Shown: positions 1 to 6,701 of the stretch, piece by piece
Numbering within the stretch: position 1 is the first letter of the stretch
How the letters are laid out: each line of letters starts with the position of its first letter
NCBI GenBank assembly: GCA_018399295.1
Contig: JAGYOO010000075.1
Span: forward strand, 1-6,948
Length of the DNA stretch: 6,948 nucleotides
Direction: 5' to 3'
Source: Candidatus Omnitrophota bacterium
GTDB taxonomy: Bacteria > Omnitrophota > Gorgyraeia > B26-G9
Program-made: the position numbers and the translations under genes
The notes under the pieces: generated by a model
What the model saw: only the letters and a program-made list of their open reading frames with translations
Databases searched by the model: none
Told to the model about the DNA's origin: nothing

Positions 1-58
1 AGTCCGGTAAACCAAATAACGATACCTTTTTGGTTGAGTCGTTGTTCTTTTAGGGGGC
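1..58. other. Sequence upstream of the TreS homology break; no recognisable feature
   Basis: In the frame of the following trehalose synthase gene this stretch has stops at 8-10, 17-19 and 35-37. TreS-like translation begins only at about 59 (AGYFDIHPDYG). The other two forward frames do not encode the expected TreS N-terminus. One of them (frame 3) is open from base 3 to a TAG at 51-53, reading SGKPNNDTFLVESLFF, which I do not recognise. The stretch may be the tail of another gene, the edge of an insertion or deletion, or poor or chimeric sequence at a contig end. The sequence alone does not decide. Confidence 0.6.
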
Positions 59-94
59 GCCGGTTATTTCGATATCCATCCGGATTACGGAACT

Positions 95-3000
95 TTGAAA
101 GACTGCCGGCAGTTTATTAAAGAGGCCCACCGCCGGGGGCTGAGGGTAATTACCGAACTTGTCCTGAACCACACCTCCAGCGAACATTCCTGGTTCCAAC
201 GGGCAAGGCGCGCGCCCAGGGGATCGGTATATCGCGACTTTTACGTGTGGAGCGATACCGCGGACAAATACAGAGACGCGCGGATCATCTTCAAAGACTT
301 TGAGACTTCGAATTGGACCTGGGATGAGGTGGCCGGGGCTTACTACTGGCACCGGTTTTACTCGCACCAGCCGGATCTGAACTTTGATAATCCCCGCGTA
401 AGGCAGGAGATGCTGCGGGTCCACGATTTCTGGTTTAATCTGGGGGTGGACGGGATGCGGCTGGACGCGGTGCCGTATCTTTATGAACAAGAGGGAACGA
501 ACTGTGAAAATCTTTCCCAGACTCATGATTTTCTGAAAAATCTTCGCAAACACGTAGACCATAAATTCAAAAATAAGATTTTTCTCTCAGAGGCCAATCA
601 ATGGCCTTCCGACGCTGCCGCCTATTTCGGTAAAGGCGATGAAAGTCATATGGCCTTCCATTTCCCGCTGATGCCCCGGATGTTCATGGCCCTGCGAATG
701 GAGGACAGTTATCCGATAATCGATATTCTGCGTACCACGCCGGCAATTCCTTGGGATTGCCAATGGGCGATATTTCTTCGGAATCACGATGAACTGACTC
801 TGGAGATGGTTACGGATGAAGAGCGTGATTACATGTACCGGGTCTATGCCCGGGAACCGCGGGCCAAGCTGAATCTGGGGATCCGCCGCCGGCTTGCTCC
901 GCTGATGGGAAATGACCGGAAAAAGATCGAACTGCTGAATATTCTGCTGTTTTCCCTGCCCGGGACCCCGGTTATTTATTATGGAGACGAACTGGGGATG
1001 GGGGATAATTACTATCTTGGAGACCGGAACGGCGTTCGTACCCCGATGCAGTGGAGCCCGGACAAGAACGCGGGATTTTCCTCGGCGAGTCCTCAGAGTC
1101 TTTATCTGCCGCTGATAATTGATCCGGAGTATCACTACGAGCAGGTAAACGTGGAAAATCAGGACAAGAATCTTTCCTCACTCTTGTGGTGGATGCGCAG
1201 GGTAATTGCCATGCGCCGGCGTTTTAAGGCATTCAGCCGGGGGAATCTTGAGGTCCTGTCCGTAGACAACTCGCGGGTGCTGGCGTTTATCCGGCAGTAT
1301 CAGGACGAGATTATTTTAGTGGTTGTTAATTTGTCACGGTTTTCCCAGGCAGTGGAGATCGACCTCTCGCCTTATACTGGGTATGTCCCGGAAGAATTAT
1401 TCAGTCATAACCGGTTTCCTCCGATTCGGGAAAGCGCCTATGTGCTTACGCTCGGACCGCATAATCATTTCTGGCTCAAACTGCAAAAGAGTCGCGAACG
1501 GGCCGCTGTGACCGGGCAGGCGGTCCTGCCGGAGTTCAGCGTGAAGGGGGAATGGGAGAATGTGCTGGAAGGGAAAGCCCGGTTAAAGCTGGAGGACCGG
1601 TTGCTTGAATATCTGAAGACCAGCCGCTGGTTTTCCTCAAAAGCCAAAACCCTTCGTCAGGTGCGGATATTTGAAAACGCCGCGCTGCCGCGCCAGTTTC
1701 CCCGGAATTCACGGATCCTGCTTATAGAGGTTATCTATGTTGAGTCTCCGCCCGAGACCTATATTTTGCCGCTTTCCTTCGGGTCAATGGAAGAGACACT
1801 GCGCATTAACGAAGAGTTTCCGCAGGCGGTTATCGGCCGGCTTAAAACCGAGGCTGGTGAAGGGATGTTGTATGACGGCACATATGATCCGGAATTTCAG
1901 CAGTCTCTGTTGAAGATAATCGCGGGGAAAAAGAAGATAAAGGGACGTCAGGGTGAGTTTATCGCTTCCGCCTCCCGTTCTTTGCGCCGATTGTGGCCGG
2001 ATTCGGGGACAATGCTTCCATCCCATGTGATAAAGGCCGAACAGAGCAACTCTTCAATCATCTACGATGAAAAGTTTTTTCTCAAGCTGTATCGGCGTTT
2101 GGATGAAGGGACCAATCCGGAATTGGAGATTTTGCGCGCTTTGGAAGAGAAGGGAGCGGCCAATGTACCTCTGTTCGCTGGATCGATTGAATACCGGCGT
2201 CCGAACAGTTCTCCCTTTACAGCATCGATCCTTCTTGGCTATCAGGAAAATCAGGGAACCGGCTGGACTTATATGCAGGAGGCAGTAACAGTTTATTTCG
2301 AACGCGTGCTTTCCCGTCGGTCGGAATTGGAGGAGATAGAGAACCAGTACGGGGACTGGCTGGATATGACCAACTCGAATGTCCCCGGACAGATGCAGGA
2401 GCTGATCGGCCCGGTCTATCTGGAGATGGCATCGCTTTTGGGAAAGCGTACCGCTGAATTCCATCTGCAGCTTTTTTCGTTAAATAAGGAAGACTTCGCG
2501 CCGGAGGCCTTTTCGCTTCTTTATCAGAAGTCTCTGTACCAGTCAATGCAGGGCCTGGTCCGGCGGAATTTTCAGCTTCTGCGAAAAAACCTTAAGATTC
2601 TGCCGGAACATCTTCAGGCAGAAGCGGGAAACATCGCGGCACTGGAACCGAAGATCCTCGGACGACTCCAGAAAATAACGCAGCAGAAGATAAACGCCAT
2701 GAAGATCCGGATTCACGGGGATTATCATCTGGGACAGGTGCTGTATACGGGCAAGGATTTTTTGATAATCGATTTGGAAGGCGAGCCGGCTCGGCCCTTA
2801 AGCGAGCGCAGGCTGAAACATTCACCGGTAAAGGATCTGGCCGGAATGATCCGATCGTTTCATTACGCCACGTATAATACCTTGTTTCTTCAGCAGCGGT
2901 TCCGGCCGGAGGATGTCCCCTTTCTGGAGAAGTGGGTGGATCCCTGGTATTTTTACATGAGCGGCCGGTTTATTCACGCTTATCTTAAAAGCGCCGAACA

Positions 3001-3154
3001 CAGTTCGCTGGTCCCGCAGAAACGAGATGAACTGGAGATGCTGGTCCAGGCGTTTTTGCTGGAAAAAGGGGTTTATGAACTCGGGTATGAGCTCAATAAC
3101 CGGCCGGACTGGGTGATAATTCCGATGAAAGGGATTAAGAATATTTTCGGCTGA
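95..3154 (+). CDS. treS: Trehalose synthase / maltokinase fusion (TreS-Mak), 5'-incomplete
   Basis: This bifunctional cytoplasmic enzyme has a GH13 trehalose synthase half (maltose-trehalose interconversion) fused to a maltokinase (maltose + ATP to maltose 1-phosphate, the usual donor for GlgE). Residues are counted from the TTG at 95. Residues 1-465 form the GH13 barrel plus C-terminal beta domain, with ELVLNHTS (21-28), nucleophile D124 in GMRLDAVPYL, acid/base E166 in LSEANQWP and stabiliser D232 in LRNHDELT. Residues about 490-1019 form the maltokinase, with an N-cap (RWFSSKAK, 511-518), the catalytic loop HGDYHLGQVL (874-883, D876) and the metal-binding IDLEGEPARPL (892-902). All key residues are present. 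TreS homology extends upstream to about base 59 but the family N-terminus (roughly 60-90 residues) is absent. The TTG is only the first in-frame start, has no convincing Shine-Dalgarno and lies inside a conserved motif, so it is unlikely to be the native start. The barrel is incomplete, so TreS activity is doubtful if the break is real. The kinase half is whole. Confidence 0.93.
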   Translation: MKDCRQFIKEAHRRGLRVITELVLNHTSSEHSWFQRARRAPRGSVYRDFYVWSDTADKYRDARIIFKDFETSNWTWDEVAGAYYWHRFYSHQPDLNFDNPRVRQEMLRVHDFWFNLGVDGMRLDAVPYLYEQEGTNCENLSQTHDFLKNLRKHVDHKFKNKIFLSEANQWPSDAAAYFGKGDESHMAFHFPLMPRMFMALRMEDSYPIIDILRTTPAIPWDCQWAIFLRNHDELTLEMVTDEERDYMYRVYAREPRAKLNLGIRRRLAPLMGNDRKKIELLNILLFSLPGTPVIYYGDELGMGDNYYLGDRNGVRTPMQWSPDKNAGFSSASPQSLYLPLIIDPEYHYEQVNVENQDKNLSSLLWWMRRVIAMRRRFKAFSRGNLEVLSVDNSRVLAFIRQYQDEIILVVVNLSRFSQAVEIDLSPYTGYVPEELFSHNRFPPIRESAYVLTLGPHNHFWLKLQKSRERAAVTGQAVLPEFSVKGEWENVLEGKARLKLEDRLLEYLKTSRWFSSKAKTLRQVRIFENAALPRQFPRNSRILLIEVIYVESPPETYILPLSFGSMEETLRINEEFPQAVIGRLKTEAGEGMLYDGTYDPEFQQSLLKIIAGKKKIKGRQGEFIASASRSLRRLWPDSGTMLPSHVIKAEQSNSSIIYDEKFFLKLYRRLDEGTNPELEILRALEEKGAANVPLFAGSIEYRRPNSSPFTASILLGYQENQGTGWTYMQEAVTVYFERVLSRRSELEEIENQYGDWLDMTNSNVPGQMQELIGPVYLEMASLLGKRTAEFHLQLFSLNKEDFAPEAFSLLYQKSLYQSMQGLVRRNFQLLRKNLKILPEHLQAEAGNIAALEPKILGRLQKITQQKINAMKIRIHGDYHLGQVLYTGKDFLIIDLEGEPARPLSERRLKHSPVKDLAGMIRSFHYATYNTLFLQQRFRPEDVPFLEKWVDPWYFYMSGRFIHAYLKSAEHSSLVPQKRDELEMLVQAFLLEKGVYELGYELNNRPDWVIIPMKGIKNIFG

Positions 3155-3320
3155 CAAGAGGAAAATGCGAAGCCAGACAGATGTAAAGAGCAGGGCGCTC
3201 GCGTGAACGAACTTCCGGGCGATTTCGCGAAGATTGATCCGCGGTTTCCGGCCGGTGTCAGCCGGCAACCTGATGCGGATTTGGAAATATTACTGAATAC
3301 AGCAATGACAGGGAGAAACC
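3155..3320 (+). other. Intergenic gap between treS-mak and the DUF502 gene
   Basis: This 166-base stretch has no supportable gene. It contains a small GC-rich hairpin (GCCGG, loop TGTCAG, CCGGC, around 3251-3266) with no T-tract, so it is not an intrinsic terminator. I see no near-consensus -35/-10 pair. A 13-codon ORF (3165-3206, MRSQTDVKSRALA) follows a purine-rich stretch (AAGAGGAAA) but resembles nothing known. The downstream genes may be transcribed from a promoter here that does not match sigma-70 consensus, or by read-through from treS-mak. Confidence 0.5.
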
Positions 3321-3998
3321 ATGGATGCCTCGGACAAATCCACAAGTTTATGGGGCCGGCTGAAACGTTATCTTATCGCCGGAATCGCGCTGACTCTACC
3401 CCTGTTTATTACGATATATCTGATCCTCGTTTTTTTCCGCTTTACAGATCGTTTTGCCGGTAAATTCATAAATAATTATCTTTTTTATAACTATGGATTC
3501 CGAATCCCCGGGCTGGGAGTGTTGTTCCTGCTGCTGGTTCTGCTTGGGGTAGGCTTCCTCTCGTCGCATTTTATCGGCCGGAAAATCTTTCCGGTTGTGG
3601 AACGGTATTTTCTAAAGATCCCGTTTGTTGCCAATATCTATCCTTCGGCCAAGCAGCTTTCCGATTTTCTTTTTGGTGCCGCTGACGGACGGGACAAGTT
3701 CCAGAAAGTAGCCCTTGTCCAGTATCCGTTTCGCGGTTCCTATTCCATCGGATTTGTGACTAATGAATCACTGGAAGAGTTGAACCGGGTCGCCGGGGAG
3801 AGACTGATCAGTGTCCTGATCCCCCTGGCACCGGCGCCTTTTTCCGGGATTATCGTAATGTTGCCGCCGGACCGGATCAAGGTTCTGGAGATGTCATTTG
3901 ATCAGGCGATAAAATTTATTGTTTCCGGAGGGGTCGTATCTCCGGTCGCGGTGAAACGAGGTGAGTATGAACATACTGATGATGACAAACACCTATAA
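3321..3998 (+). CDS. DUF502 family integral membrane protein
   Basis: The product is a 225-residue inner-membrane protein of the DUF502 family, whose biochemical role is not established. A basic N-terminus (WGRLKRY, 11-17) precedes a first hydrophobic helix at about 18-39 and a second at about 65-84. A soluble C-terminal half follows. Family landmarks are KIPFVANIYPSAKQ (99-112), the segment VLIPLAPAPFSG (165-176), which matches the family's PTTPNPTSG-like region in a divergent form, and the late SGG (202-204). The start ATG has GGGAG at 3311-3315, five bases upstream. The length is typical for the family. The 3' end overlaps the glycosyltransferase start by 32 bases, which suggests translational coupling and a shared mRNA. 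The gene heads the four-gene set, so an envelope role is a reasonable inference. The family call is firm and the function unknown. Confidence 0.9.
   Translation: MDASDKSTSLWGRLKRYLIAGIALTLPLFITIYLILVFFRFTDRFAGKFINNYLFYNYGFRIPGLGVLFLLLVLLGVGFLSSHFIGRKIFPVVERYFLKIPFVANIYPSAKQLSDFLFGAADGRDKFQKVALVQYPFRGSYSIGFVTNESLEELNRVAGERLISVLIPLAPAPFSGIIVMLPPDRIKVLEMSFDQAIKFIVSGGVVSPVAVKRGEYEHTDDDKHL
3958..3961 (+). promoter_or_regulatory. Shine-Dalgarno that sets the glycosyltransferase start at 3967
   Basis: GAGG at 3958-3961 lies five bases before ATG 3967. It abuts or overlaps the alternative in-frame GTG at 3961, which therefore cannot use it. It lies inside the DUF502 reading frame, as expected for coupled translation. 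Confidence 0.65.
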
Positions 3999-5316
3999 GC
4001 CGGTTTTGGGCGGACTGGAGCGGTCGGTGTCGACGTTTTCCCGGGAGCTGCGGGAACGGGGGCATGATGTGCTTATCGTCGCTCCGGAGTTTCGAGACGC
4101 GCCGTCGGAAAAAGGAGTTGTCCGGGTCCCGGCGATCCAAAGGTTTAATGGTACCGATTTCTCAGTGGAATTGCCCGTGCCGGGGATCCTGTCGGAAAAG
4201 TTAAAAAAATTTTCTCCGGAAATCGTGCACTCCCATCACCCGTTTCTGATTGGTGATACCGCGTTGCGGATCGCGGCATCGCGACGTCTGCCGCTGGTAT
4301 TTACCTTCCACACGCTTTATGAAGAGTACACCCATTACGTGCCTGGAGATTCTCCGGCAATAAAAAAATTCGTTACCTCTCTTTCCGTGGGTTACGCTAA
4401 TTTATGCAACCGGGTGCTCGCGCCCAGTGAAAGTATCCACAAGATGCTTCAGAAGCGCGGTGTCACTGTGCCAGTGGATGTTCTGCCGACCGGGATCTAT
4501 CCGGAAAAGTTTCAAGGAGACGGTAATGCCTTTCGCCGTAATCACGGGGTGGGCCTGGATTCGTTTGTGGTCGGGTTTGTCGGCAGGCTGGCAATCGAAA
4601 AAAACCTGCGGTTCCTGAGTCGGGCGATGGTCAAATTTTTAAAAGTCAACGAGAACGCGATCCTGCTGATGATCGGCAACGGTCCGCTGCGGGAGGAACT
4701 GGCGGATTTTTTCGGACAACACGGCTTGGCCGAGAGAGTTGTTTTTACCGGTGTTCTGGAGAGAGAGGAACTGGCTGATGCCTATGCGGCCATGGACGTA
4801 TTCGTGTTCGCCTCTAAAAGCGAGACTCAGGGGCTGGTGCTGATCGAGGCTATGGCCGCGGGAACTCCGGTAATCGCTCTGGATGCCCCGGGCGCGCGGG
4901 AAGTAGTCGAAGACGGAATAAACGGAAGACTTCTGTTCGGGGATAATGAAGATGAGCTGGTCCGGGCGTTAACTGATTACTATAATCTTTCTCCTGTCTC
5001 AAAGCGGGAATTAGGTATCATGGCCGGGAAAATCGCCCAGAAGTTTTCGGTTGGCAACAGCATTGAAAAGCTTACGGATATCTATCGTTCCCTGTCGGGA
5101 GAGTCTTTTCGGCATAATACCGAACAGAGTGCCTGGTCGGAAACGATTCAGCTGATCCGGGCCGAATGGGCGCTTTTTTTGAATATGACCAAGGCTACGG
5201 GGGCGGCGGTGCTGCAGTTGAGCCGGAAGCCGGGGCGGAAAGGGAAATCAGTGGTATGGAGAAGAAAGACAGTGTCATCATCCGGACCTGCCGTCCGGAA
5301 GACCGGGAAGGCCTGA
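3967..5316 (+). CDS. GT4 family glycosyltransferase, diacylglycerol glucosyltransferase-like
   Basis: This is a retaining GT-B fold transferase of about 449 residues, probably acting at the cytoplasmic face of the inner membrane with a nucleotide-sugar donor. The N-terminus NILMMTNTYKPVLGGLERSV, with its glycine loop, is typical of GT4. The acceptor-side segment HSHHPFLIGDTALR followed by FTFHTLYEEYTHYVPG closely resembles the 1,2-diacylglycerol glucosyltransferase branch. The donor domain has VGRLAIEKN (about 207-215 counted from GTG 3961) and the E-x7-E motif in SETQGLVLIEAMAAG (E288 and E296). The conserved domain ends near residue 380. A tail of about 70 residues follows, with a possible amphipathic helix (WSETIQLIRAEWALFLNMTK) and a strongly basic end. 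ATG 3967 is preferred over GTG 3961 because of SD spacing. The gene overlaps its neighbours on both sides. Glycolipid synthesis is an inference; other GT4 acceptors remain possible. Confidence 0.9.
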   Translation: MNILMMTNTYKPVLGGLERSVSTFSRELRERGHDVLIVAPEFRDAPSEKGVVRVPAIQRFNGTDFSVELPVPGILSEKLKKFSPEIVHSHHPFLIGDTALRIAASRRLPLVFTFHTLYEEYTHYVPGDSPAIKKFVTSLSVGYANLCNRVLAPSESIHKMLQKRGVTVPVDVLPTGIYPEKFQGDGNAFRRNHGVGLDSFVVGFVGRLAIEKNLRFLSRAMVKFLKVNENAILLMIGNGPLREELADFFGQHGLAERVVFTGVLEREELADAYAAMDVFVFASKSETQGLVLIEAMAAGTPVIALDAPGAREVVEDGINGRLLFGDNEDELVRALTDYYNLSPVSKRELGIMAGKIAQKFSVGNSIEKLTDIYRSLSGESFRHNTEQSAWSETIQLIRAEWALFLNMTKATGAAVLQLSRKPGRKGKSVVWRRKTVSSSGPAVRKTGKA

Positions 5317-5936
5317 GAAAAATCTGCTGCGATACGGCCTTCTTCGGAAATCCGTGCGAGCATTTCTTTCCCGATCGGCAGCTTTTAGCCGATCTGATAA
5401 TGAACTATTATATCGATCATGAACCGGAAAATACCTTTGTTGCCGAGGCGGGAGGAGAGGTCGTCGGGTATCTTTGCGCCGGGTTTGATGAGAAACTGTA
5501 TCAGAGGAAGATGCTTGTTCAGATAATACCTAAGAGTATCGTTAAGGCCCTGCGGCGTGGTCTTATCTGGGACCGTCGGACTCTAAAGATGATTTTGTAC
5601 AATATTCAGTCGGGAATCAGGGGTGAGGCAGTACTGAAGGCGGATTCAGCGGGGGAATGGGCGCATATTCACCAAAATATCCGGCATGATTACCGGGGCG
5701 CGGGAATCGGGGGGATGATGGTTCGGGCCTTGCTTGAATATGCCGGTAGCCGCGGAATTACCGGTATTAAATTCCGTTGTCTGCGCCAGGAGGACCGGTT
5801 TGGATTCTTTGAAAAATACGGTTTTCAGCGGCAGGCTGTCCGCCGCGTGCGCGTCTGGGAGCGCTGGCTCGGACGTGAGCCGCTTTATTATATGGAATAC
5901 CGGTTTAAGCTGAATGAGGGACTGGATGGCTGTTAA
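5256..5936 (+). CDS. GNAT family N-acetyltransferase
   Basis: The product is a 226-residue cytoplasmic acyl-CoA-dependent acyltransferase, substrate unknown. From ATG 5256 the N-terminal strand VIIRTCRPEDREGLRKIC (7-24) is the usual GNAT opening. The central strand FVAEAGGEVVGYL (61-73) follows, then an insertion rich in basic residues (about 80-125). Motif A is IHQNIRHDYRGAGIGGMMV (138-156), with the pyrophosphate-binding R-G-A-G-I-G at 147-152. The C-terminal part has FRCLRQEDRFGFFEKYGFQ (173-191), the family's xNxxAxxxYxKxGF-like region. ATG 5256 has a GGAAAGGGA tract at 5237-5245. An in-frame ATG at 5166 would add 30 low-complexity residues and overlap the glycosyltransferase by 151 bases without an evident SD, so it is rejected. 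Even with the later start, 61 bases overlap the previous gene. Context suggests a sugar or lipid intermediate as acceptor, but this is inference. Confidence 0.9.
   Translation: MEKKDSVIIRTCRPEDREGLRKICCDTAFFGNPCEHFFPDRQLLADLIMNYYIDHEPENTFVAEAGGEVVGYLCAGFDEKLYQRKMLVQIIPKSIVKALRRGLIWDRRTLKMILYNIQSGIRGEAVLKADSAGEWAHIHQNIRHDYRGAGIGGMMVRALLEYAGSRGITGIKFRCLRQEDRFGFFEKYGFQRQAVRRVRVWERWLGREPLYYMEYRFKLNEGLDGC
5916..5920 (+). promoter_or_regulatory. Shine-Dalgarno that sets the deacetylase start at 5926
   Basis: GAGGG at 5916-5920 sits five bases before ATG 5926 and overlaps the in-frame ATG at 5914, which has no SD of its own. This favours the shorter protein beginning MAVKKTICLTFDDGPNP, which also matches the usual position of the NodB motif at the domain's N-terminus. 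Confidence 0.65.
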
Positions 5937-6552
5937 GAAAACCATATGCCTGACTTTTGATGACGGACCCAATCCAAAGTGTACCAGGGAAATCCTTGAT
6001 CTTCTGGAGGGGTATGGCGCAAAGGCAACTTTTTTTGTTGTAGGCCGCAATGTCCGTAAGTATCCGAATCTGGTGCGGCAGATATCCGAAAAGGGACACG
6101 ATATCGGCAATCACACGTTTACGCATCCGGTGACTCCGCTGCCTTTGGCCCTGTCCCTGGAAAAAGAAGTGAAGCTTACCGAAAAAGCGATAAGCCGGGT
6201 GACCGGGAAACAGCCCTGGCTGTTTCGGCCGACCTGGAAGGTTTGGGATCGGGGAAACGTCGAATTAACCGCCCTCATTCGGGAACTTGGTTACCTGCCG
6301 GTGCGCTGGTCATTGTCCAGCTTGGACTGGATCGGGAGCATTGCTTTGTCCCGGCGCCGTCTGCTGGAACAGCCGTTGCGTTCCCGGGAGATCATCCTTC
6401 TGCATGATGGTAATGAGAAATCATTGATAGGAGGAAGAAAGGCCACAGTGCGGGTTTTGTCCGAACTGCTTGAGCGGTATTCGCCTAAAGATACGCAGTT
6501 CGTGAGTTTAAGCCGGTATTTCAAAATATTTTCCCCGACAAGCCATGTTTAA
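5926..6552 (+). CDS. NodB-type polysaccharide deacetylase (CE4), cytoplasmic, divergent motif 3
   Basis: This is a single-domain carbohydrate esterase 4 protein of 208 residues, expected to remove N- or O-acetyl groups from a sugar. Motif 1 is TFDDGPNP (10-17), with catalytic base D12 and metal ligand D13. Motif 2 is NHTFTHP (62-68), with metal ligands H63 and H67. The catalytic His is in ILLHDGN (157-163, H160). Motif 4-like VRWSLSSLDW spans 126-135. Motif 3, normally RPPYG or RPPWG, reads FRPTWKVWD (100-108), so the Arg is kept but the second Pro and the Gly are replaced. The domain begins at residue 6 with no signal peptide or membrane helix, so the enzyme should act in the cytoplasm, as rhizobial NodB does, rather than on exported peptidoglycan. 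It overlaps the GNAT gene by 11 bases. The catalytic set looks intact; the substrate is unknown. Confidence 0.9.
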   Translation: MAVKKTICLTFDDGPNPKCTREILDLLEGYGAKATFFVVGRNVRKYPNLVRQISEKGHDIGNHTFTHPVTPLPLALSLEKEVKLTEKAISRVTGKQPWLFRPTWKVWDRGNVELTALIRELGYLPVRWSLSSLDWIGSIALSRRRLLEQPLRSREIILLHDGNEKSLIGGRKATVRVLSELLERYSPKDTQFVSLSRYFKIFSPTSHV

Positions 6553-6559
6553 TTTTTTA

Positions 6560-6587
6560 TTGACAATACTTAAAAAATATGTATACT
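6560..6587 (+). promoter_or_regulatory. Sigma-70-type promoter for the cold-shock gene
   Basis: TTGACA at 6560-6565 is an exact -35 consensus. TATACT at 6582-6587 is a near-consensus -10, with a 16-base spacer in AT-rich DNA. Transcription would start near 6593-6596, giving a csp leader of about 106-109 bases. The position just after the deacetylase stop makes csp an independent unit. Confidence 0.78.
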
Positions 6588-6625
6588 TGGTGTCAATGGT
6601 GAATGAGATGGAGGCTAAACGCATC

Positions 6626-6654
6626 GGCAGGGTAAGTTCACCTTGCCTTTTTTT
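6626..6654 (+). terminator. Intrinsic terminator inside the csp leader
   Basis: The stem GGCAGGGT (6626-6633) pairs with ACCTTGCC (6640-6647): 8 bp with one G-U, closed by a 6-base loop AAGTTC. Seven T residues follow directly (6648-6654). This is a textbook rho-independent terminator. It could end the upstream operon mRNA, but it lies downstream of the csp promoter and upstream of the csp start, so it should also terminate or attenuate csp transcription. The alternative product is a short RNA of about 60 bases. Confidence 0.78.
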
Positions 6655-6655
6655 G

Positions 6656-6694
6656 TTCCTTCTTTATTCGCCGAAATCTGAAGTAAAGGAGGGA
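6656..6694 (+). promoter_or_regulatory. Helix sequestering the csp Shine-Dalgarno
   Basis: Bases 6656-6668 (TTCCTTCTTTATT) can pair continuously with 6682-6694 (AGTAAAGGAGGGA): 13 bp including three G-U pairs, with a 13-base loop at 6669-6681. The 3' strand contains the full AGGAGG ribosome-binding site (6687-6692), nine bases before the csp ATG. In this fold the site would be closed. A switch by temperature or by protein binding is an inference from the known behaviour of csp leaders. Confidence 0.55.
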
Positions 6695-6701
6695 AGAGGC
6701 A

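Noticed and set aside
50..562. Long open frames on the - strand opposite treS-mak (also 587-1135, 2054-2464 and 2822-3268)
   Set aside because: They are antisense shadows of a clearly conserved coding gene and show no recognisable domains.
3165..3206. 13-codon ORF MRSQTDVKSRALA with purine-rich upstream sequence
   Set aside because: Too short to judge from one sequence, with no recognised leader-peptide features such as codon runs or a following terminator.
3240..3280. Possible riboswitch piece: GCCGGCAACCTG looks a little like the SAM-riboswitch GGCAACC core
   Set aside because: The remaining conserved helices of SAM riboswitches are not found and the downstream gene is unrelated to methionine metabolism.
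3203..3463. 86-codon + frame starting at GTG 3203
   Set aside because: Its second half is a shadow of the DUF502 gene in another frame; its first half resembles no known family and the GTG lacks a good SD.
5166..5255. Upstream in-frame ATG extension of the acetyltransferase
   Set aside because: It adds 30 residues of glycine/glutamate-rich sequence that simply shadow the glycosyltransferase frame, has no evident SD, and the GNAT fold begins normally at ATG 5256.
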